DNA of 64,000 nt from an uncultured Chloroflexota bacterium (GTDB lineage: Bacteria; Chloroflexota; Anaerolineae; Anaerolineales; Anaerolineaceae): the NCBI GenBank assembly GCA_902786265.1, contig CADACE010000004.1, forward strand, positions 1 to 64,000, given 5' to 3'. Made by a program: the position numbers and the translations under genes. This document shows positions 59,293 through 64,000 of the stretch, one piece after another (within the stretch, counting starts at the first letter, position 1; the number at the start of each line of letters is the position of its first letter). The notes under the pieces are model-generated. The model had not been told where the DNA came from and did no database searches. It worked only from the letters and a program-made list of their open reading frames with translations.

Positions 59293-60031
59293 TACGGTTT
59301 TGTTCGATATGGGCGGTACGCTGGAGGATATATTTGTAGATGAAAGCAGCCGTTATGAAGCAGCAAAGCGGGTTCTGGAAATATCAAAAAGCCATGGATT
59401 CACTCTCGGTGAAGATATTGAAGAAGCTGTTCAAAAAGTGAAAGAAGGCTGGGATGCGTATGGAGTACAGCGGGACAGTGATAACCGTGAATTAAAACCT
59501 GAAGAGATCTGGGGTAATTATGTAATGCCGCGGTTCGGGCTGACTTTTGAGCAGGTCAAGCCTTTTTCCGAAGAACTTGCGTATATGTATGAAGTAACAC
59601 ATTATCATCGTGTGCTTCGTCCGCGGGTGAAGGATATGCTTGAGGGGCTTCAATCAATGGGTATGAAGCTTGGGATCATTTCCAATACTGCAAGCCTTTA
59701 TCAGGTTTTCCAGATCCTCGATGATTACGGGATCCGGGGGTATTTCCGGGATGTAACGCTTTCATCCGTTACAGGCTACAGAAAGCCGGATGGAAACATC
59801 TTCAAGGTTTCTCTATATCAGATGCGTTCTAAAGCCGGAAATTGCGCATATGTAGGGGATACCTATTCCCGTGATATCGTCGGCGCTGCACGTGCCGGCT
59901 TCGGCGAGACATTTCATATCCATTCCCAGCTGACGGCACTGAAGGATACCGGAAAATATGATGAAAAGCCTACTCATACGATCAGCGATATTTATGAAGT
60001 GTACACAATTCTGAAAGAGGAACAGAAATAA
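59285..60031 (+). CDS. HAD-superfamily hydrolase-like protein 4
   Basis: 248 residues from the ATG behind CGGAGGAT. Motif I VLFDMGGTLED again has Gly in place of the second Asp of DxDxT. Motif II GIISNTAS, motif III VTGYRKPDG, motif IV YVGDTYSRDIVG. It is the fourth HAD of the locus and lies at the end of the importer operon, convergent with the cobalamin genes. Confidence 0.83.
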   Translation: MIDTVLFDMGGTLEDIFVDESSRYEAAKRVLEISKSHGFTLGEDIEEAVQKVKEGWDAYGVQRDSDNRELKPEEIWGNYVMPRFGLTFEQVKPFSEELAYMYEVTHYHRVLRPRVKDMLEGLQSMGMKLGIISNTASLYQVFQILDDYGIRGYFRDVTLSSVTGYRKPDGNIFKVSLYQMRSKAGNCAYVGDTYSRDIVGAARAGFGETFHIHSQLTALKDTGKYDEKPTHTISDIYEVYTILKEEQK

Positions 60032-60034
60032 CTG

Positions 60035-61498
60035 TCAGCAGTGATTTTCAAGGATGCTGTAAATATAATTCATATCTAAAGATTCACGTACGGTCTTCGC
60101 GAGAAGATCGTATTGTTTTTCTTTATGCTGCTGCAGATCAAAATTGAAAACCGCGTCTGCCGGAAGGCCTTTGAATTTTCGTATAGCATCTATAATCGTA
60201 TCGCTGATCCCGGCGGCGTCAAATATCCCATGGATGTAAGTTCCATAGATATTCCCGCCGTTGACAACAGGAGGCTGGTCTTTTGTGCTTTGTCCCATAT
60301 GGATCTCATATCCATGATAGTCCAGTCCGTTAAGTGATGAAAATATGCCGCTGATATCCGATATTTTCCCGGTGGTTTGTGTCTGTTTCTTTTTCTCAAT
60401 GAATACGGTTTCTACCGGCAGAAGCTGCATCCCAGCACACTCAGAGATACCGGCAGCTTCGCTTTGATTTGGGTCTGAGATCCTTTGCCCAAGCATTTGA
60501 TATCCGCCGCAGATGCCGAAAACCGGAGTCCCTTTGGCTGCTACCTGCTTGATGAGGGCTTCAAGTCCTGATTCACGCAGCCATAGCAGGTCCGCGATCG
60601 TACTCTTGGTTCCCGGCAGTATGATCAGATCGGGCTGGCTGAAATCCCTGATGCTGTTGATATAACGGAGCGAGACGTTCGGATATTGTTCAAACGGGGC
60701 AAAGTCAGTGAAATTGGATATTCTTGGCAGGCGGATAACCGCGATATCTATGGATTTTCGCGTAGTTTCTGAATTGAAACGTTCTGTCAGGCTGTCTTCA
60801 TCATCAATGTCAAGATGCATATAAGGGATTACGCCGACAACCGGAACCTTACACAATTCCTCAAGCGTTTTCAGACCCGGTTCCAAAATGGCGCGGTCTC
60901 CGCGGAATTTGTTGATGATGACCCCTTTTACCCTGGCTCGTTCGTTCTTTTCGAGAAGAGCGATGGTACCGTAAAGCTGCGCAAAGACTCCGCCCCGGTC
61001 AATGTCACCCGCAAGCAGGACCGGTGCGTTGACCAGCTCCGCAAGCCCCATGTTGACGATATCTTCCTGTTTGAGGTTGATCTCCGCGGGACTGCCGGCG
61101 CCTTCGATGACGATGATATCGTTTTCTGCCGCCAGACTGTTGTATGCCTCCAGGATGACAGGTATATATTCCTTCTTTTTGCGGTAATAAGTCATGGCAT
61201 TCATGTTCCCGACTGCTTTGCCGTTGATGATCACCTGACTTCCAACATCAGTAGTGGGCTTGAGCAGGATGGGGTTCATGCGGACATCCGGTTCGATCCC
61301 GGCGGCTTCCGCCTGGACGACCTGAGCCCGCCCCATCTCAAAACCGTCTTTTGTAATGAAGGAGTTCAGCGCCATGTTCTGGCTTTTGAAGGGGGCTACA
61401 CGATAGCCGTCCTGACGGAATATCCTGCACAATGCAGCGCACAGGATGCTTTTCCCGACGTTGGACATCGTGCCCTGGATCATGATGTTCTTTGCCAT
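60035..61498 (-). CDS. cobQ: cobyric acid synthase
   Basis: 487 residues, the usual CobQ length. An N-terminal ATP-binding dethiobiotin-synthetase-like domain ([34 protein letters not shown]) precedes a C-terminal class I-like glutamine amidotransferase domain ([15 protein letters not shown] with the catalytic Cys). CobQ amidates four carboxyl groups of adenosylcobyrinic acid diamide. Last gene of the visible cobalamin operon. Confidence 0.95.
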   Translation of the reverse strand: MAKNIMIQGTMSNVGKSILCAALCRIFRQDGYRVAPFKSQNMALNSFITKDGFEMGRAQVVQAEAAGIEPDVRMNPILLKPTTDVGSQVIINGKAVGNMNAMTYYRKKKEYIPVILEAYNSLAAENDIIVIEGAGSPAEINLKQEDIVNMGLAELVNAPVLLAGDIDRGGVFAQLYGTIALLEKNERARVKGVIINKFRGDRAILEPGLKTLEELCKVPVVGVIPYMHLDIDDEDSLTERFNSETTRKSIDIAVIRLPRISNFTDFAPFEQYPNVSLRYINSIRDFSQPDLIILPGTKSTIADLLWLRESGLEALIKQVAAKGTPVFGICGGYQMLGQRISDPNQSEAAGISECAGMQLLPVETVFIEKKKQTQTTGKISDISGIFSSLNGLDYHGYEIHMGQSTKDQPPVVNGGNIYGTYIHGIFDAAGISDTIIDAIRKFKGLPADAVFNFDLQQHKEKQYDLLAKTVRESLDMNYIYSILENHC

Positions 61499-61507
61499 TT
61501 TTGCTCC

Positions 61508-62578
61508 TTATCCTTCCTGTGTGGTATGAAATAATGCTGATATATCCCGAATCGTGCGGATCAAAGTCTCATTTTCATGATGTGTACGGACCGCGATGCG
61601 GAACCAGCCGCGTCCCAGTCCGGAAAAGTTTTCACAGCTGCGAATGGCGATGCCTTTTTTACGCAATTCATCACCTAATTCTGCATGAGCCCTGAAGAGA
61701 ATGAAATTAGCATCAGACGGGCAAACATAAAAACCATATTTTTTCAGTTCCGTGGAAAGAAATTCACGCTCAGTCGATATGAAGGCTGTGGAGTTTTGCA
61801 GGTAATCCCTTTCTTTCATTGCCGCCGCAGCAGCTGCCTGCGCAAGGACGGAAACATTCCAGGGCTGAACCTGCTGTGACATGCGATGCAGGAGAGCGTG
61901 ATCTGAACTCAGGCAGTAACCGACACGGATACCTGCCAGAGCATAACATTTTGTGAGAGCTTTCAACAAAAACAAACCTGAATGAGAGCCAGGACAGGTA
62001 TTCAAACCTGAAGATTTACCTGTAAGCTCCATAAAGCATTCATCCATAAATAGATAAAACCCTGATTTTGCGCATAGTGATAGAATCTCGTTCATCAAAT
62101 GCGGATCGATGAGCCTGCCTGTAGGATTGTTGGGATCACACAGGAAAATAACATCCGGTTTATGCGTTTCAATGGCTGAGAGAAAGTTTGAATCAAGCGC
62201 GAAATCATTTTCCTGATGGAGATAATGGTGAATGATCCGGCATTCAATGTTCCTGAGCGCGGTTTCATATTCAGAAAAGGTCGGGACAGCAATCAGGGCC
62301 TTGCGCGGTTTAACGACATCGCAGAATGCATATATTAATTCGGCAGCTCCATTCCCGAGCAGAATATCTTCTGCGGGAATTCCTTCATACTCACTGATCG
62401 CGGAGACAGCTTCCCGGCAATACGGGTCCGGATAGTGATCAGCGAAAGCAAGTGCTTCCTTCATGGCAGAAATGACTCCCTGCGGTATTCCCAGCGGATT
62501 GATGCTTGCGGAGAAATCTATTGCGATATCGCTTCCGTAAACATCTCCGCCATGAGGATTAGTCGTTTGATAAAGCAT
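61508..62578 (-). CDS. cobD: threonine-phosphate decarboxylase / aminotransferase-fold protein
   Basis: 356 residues. PLP-dependent aminotransferase-fold protein: FSASINPLGIPQGV, LGNGAAELIYAF (PLP-phosphate region), DPNNPTGRLID and the PLP-Lys in LKALTKCYALAGIRVGY. In cobalamin clusters this family is CobD, which makes (R)-1-amino-2-propanol phosphate from threonine phosphate for the lower linker. Nine bases from cobQ. Confidence 0.9.
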   Translation of the reverse strand: MLYQTTNPHGGDVYGSDIAIDFSASINPLGIPQGVISAMKEALAFADHYPDPYCREAVSAISEYEGIPAEDILLGNGAAELIYAFCDVVKPRKALIAVPTFSEYETALRNIECRIIHHYLHQENDFALDSNFLSAIETHKPDVIFLCDPNNPTGRLIDPHLMNEILSLCAKSGFYLFMDECFMELTGKSSGLNTCPGSHSGLFLLKALTKCYALAGIRVGYCLSSDHALLHRMSQQVQPWNVSVLAQAAAAAAMKERDYLQNSTAFISTEREFLSTELKKYGFYVCPSDANFILFRAHAELGDELRKKGIAIRSCENFSGLGRGWFRIAVRTHHENETLIRTIRDISALFHTTQEG

Positions 62579-62592
62579 TTCAGATCACCTCG

Positions 62593-63555
62593 TCAGTATG
62601 GTCTCAGCATCAGACAGATAAAGCTTAGTCCAAGCATCAAAAAGGATGTAAGGTACATCAGGGCGCAGGTGCGGGGAATGTCATCAGTTTCGATTTCCCG
62701 TAAAGGATCACCGATGAACTGCTTCTTATGGAGCACGCCGTGGTATATCGCGTCTCCGGCTAATTGTACCTCAAGCAATCCGGCGCAGGCCGCTTCCGTT
62801 TGCGCGGAATTGGGACTCGCGTGTTTATAACGGTCGCGCAGGAAGATTTTCCAGCCGTTTTTTATGTTCAGTTTCTGCAGCCCCCCGGCAATCAGCATCA
62901 GTAGAGCAGCCAGCCGCGCGGGAATATAATTGCATATGTCATCTGCCTTTGCAGGAAACCATCCAAAATTCGTGTAGGGAGCGTCAATATACCCAAGCAT
63001 GGAATCCATCGTATTGACAGCTTTATAAAAAAATCCGGCGGGAGCCCCACCAAGAACAATGAAAAACATCGGGGCAATAATGCCGTCGGATGTGTTTTCG
63101 ACGATCGTCTCGACTGCGGCACGGATGATTCCCTTTTCGCTGAGCCGTTCTGTGTCTCTGCCGACGATCATAGAGACAGCCTGCCTGGCATCTGTCAGGC
63201 TGCCTTTCCGCAGGGCGTGGAATACCTTCATGCTTTCTTCCCGCAGATCACGGATCGCAAGGATCTGCCAGCACATAATGCTTTCAACAGCTATCCGCAA
63301 AACTGTATGGATCTTTCCACATAAAGAAAGGATCAGATACGGAATGACGGAAGAAAGGACGACAACTATGAACCAAAGCATAAATCCAGCAGCCCGTTCA
63401 CCTGATTTTGTTTTCGGAAACAAACGGCGAAGATGTTTCTCGAGAAAGGAGATCATCTTACCGATCAGGATCACCGGGTGCGGTATACCGTGGGGGTCCC
63501 CAATCAGGAGATCGATACAGGTTCCGATCAGCAGCGGCAGCATTTTATAGATCAT
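62593..63555 (-). CDS. cbiB: adenosylcobinamide-phosphate synthase
   Basis: 320 residues, multi-pass membrane protein. Conserved stretches GTCIDLLIGDPHGIPHPV, IVENTSDGIIAPMFF and LGYIDAPYTNFGWFPAKADD are CbiB signatures. The enzyme joins aminopropanol phosphate to cobyric acid. Its start overlaps the upstream methyltransferase gene, showing coupling. Confidence 0.95.
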   Translation of the reverse strand: MIYKMLPLLIGTCIDLLIGDPHGIPHPVILIGKMISFLEKHLRRLFPKTKSGERAAGFMLWFIVVVLSSVIPYLILSLCGKIHTVLRIAVESIMCWQILAIRDLREESMKVFHALRKGSLTDARQAVSMIVGRDTERLSEKGIIRAAVETIVENTSDGIIAPMFFIVLGGAPAGFFYKAVNTMDSMLGYIDAPYTNFGWFPAKADDICNYIPARLAALLMLIAGGLQKLNIKNGWKIFLRDRYKHASPNSAQTEAACAGLLEVQLAGDAIYHGVLHKKQFIGDPLREIETDDIPRTCALMYLTSFLMLGLSFICLMLRPY

Positions 63556-64000
63556 CGTTTTTTCCCCTGTATCTGCATGGTAAAAACAGTGACCGGATTC
63601 CCGCCGAGCATCAATGTATGATTTCTGGCTGCTTTACCGCGTGAAATCTGAACTGTAATCACTTCCGTTTCGGAGAATGGCATCTCCTTTATGATTTCTG
63701 TCAATTCGGCGATGGATTCAAGAGAAACCACAGCGGCGACAACGCGGATATCCGTGCCTTTATCAAACAAAAGACGGAAGATTTCTCTCATTTTTCCGGA
63801 TGCTCCGCCGATAAAAACATGAGTCGGCGTTGGAAGACCTTCCAGTGCTTCCGGTGCGGATCCCTCGACAAAACAGATATTGGATGCCATCAGTGCGTGT
63901 GCGTTCAATTTGCTCAAACGCAGCGCTTCCGGATCTTTTTCTATCGCATAGACAGCACCTTTCTTAGCGCAAAGAGCCATCTCGACGGAAACAGAGCCGG
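63552..64000 (-). CDS. cbiT: cobalt-precorrin decarboxylating C15-methyltransferase, C-terminal part
   Basis: Partial gene running off the right edge; the visible 149 or so residues start within the SAM-binding Gly-rich motif (GSVSVEMALC). They include AIEKDPEALRLSKLNA, GSAPEALEGLPTPTHVFIGG and a closing beta sheet. This is the CbiT (CobL C-terminal) fold. In many Clostridia it is fused behind CbiE; the left part needed to see that is outside the window. Confidence 0.9.
   Translation of the reverse strand, partial: GSVSVEMALCAKKGAVYAIEKDPEALRLSKLNAHALMASNICFVEGSAPEALEGLPTPTHVFIGGASGKMREIFRLLFDKGTDIRVVAAVVSLESIAELTEIIKEMPFSETEVITVQISRGKAARNHTLMLGGNPVTVFTMQIQGKKR

Overview
The window looks like a chromosomal segment of an anaerobic Bacillota of the class Clostridia, possibly a gut or rumen relative. 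The basis is the moderate GC content, strong AGGAGG-type ribosome binding sites, a Clostridia-style initiator tRNA, signal peptides without outer-membrane features, sortase and ECF sigma genes, and an anaerobic-type cobalamin cluster. Genus cannot be told from this sequence alone.

Layout. (1) 1-1.7 kb: minus-strand genes: the start of an MFS transporter, a CPBP membrane protease and two small unknowns. (2) 1.7-7.4 kb, minus strand: a giant secreted Ig-like repeat protein, a small unknown, a sigma-70-type factor and a SLOG-like protein ending in a clamp-binding-like peptide. (3) 7.5-10 kb: a tandem array of 21-bp palindromes, an ECF sigma/anti-sigma pair and a ninth palindrome copy beyond it. 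(4) 10.4-27.6 kb: about 22 plus-strand genes for DNA metabolism and mobile-element maintenance (HTH regulator, MoxR ATPase with VWA partner, divergent sliding clamp, SSB, SF1 helicase, DnaG-like primase, HD hydrolase, DUF4314, PcfJ-like, DUF3846, SprT-like), with terminator-like hairpins between most cistrons. (5) 27.6-38.8 kb, minus strand: amidase, a manganese-riboswitch-controlled His-rich peptide, a ubiquitin-like/sortase fusion, polysaccharide deacetylase, two A24 prepilin peptidases, a VirB2-like membrane protein, DnaB-like helicase, Cas4-like protein, DUF192 and a replication-relaxation protein. (6) 38.8-47 kb: RecD2 and a secreted/membrane module with a DsbA-like protein between two paralogous repeat proteins. 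(7) 47-50.05 kb: an integration module (active tyrosine integrase, two excisionase-like HTH proteins, a catalytically degenerate integrase paralogue) abutting an initiator tRNA-Met. (8) 50.1-60 kb: apparent host operon with four HAD proteins, a circularly permuted independent phosphoglycerate mutase homologue and an FbpABC/AfuABC-type ABC importer. (9) 60-64 kb: minus-strand cobalamin genes (cobQ, cobD, cbiB, cbiT).

Reading. The material left of the tRNA, at least from about 5.8 to 50.05 kb, is best explained as one end of a large integrative (probably conjugative) element inserted at the 3' end of the initiator tRNA gene. No relaxase, VirB4 or VirD4 gene is seen, so the element probably continues beyond the left edge. 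It carries its own replication kit, and several of its small proteins end or begin with peptides resembling sliding-clamp-binding motifs. The host operon on the right suggests import and remodelling of a small phosphorylated compound, but the substrate is unknown.
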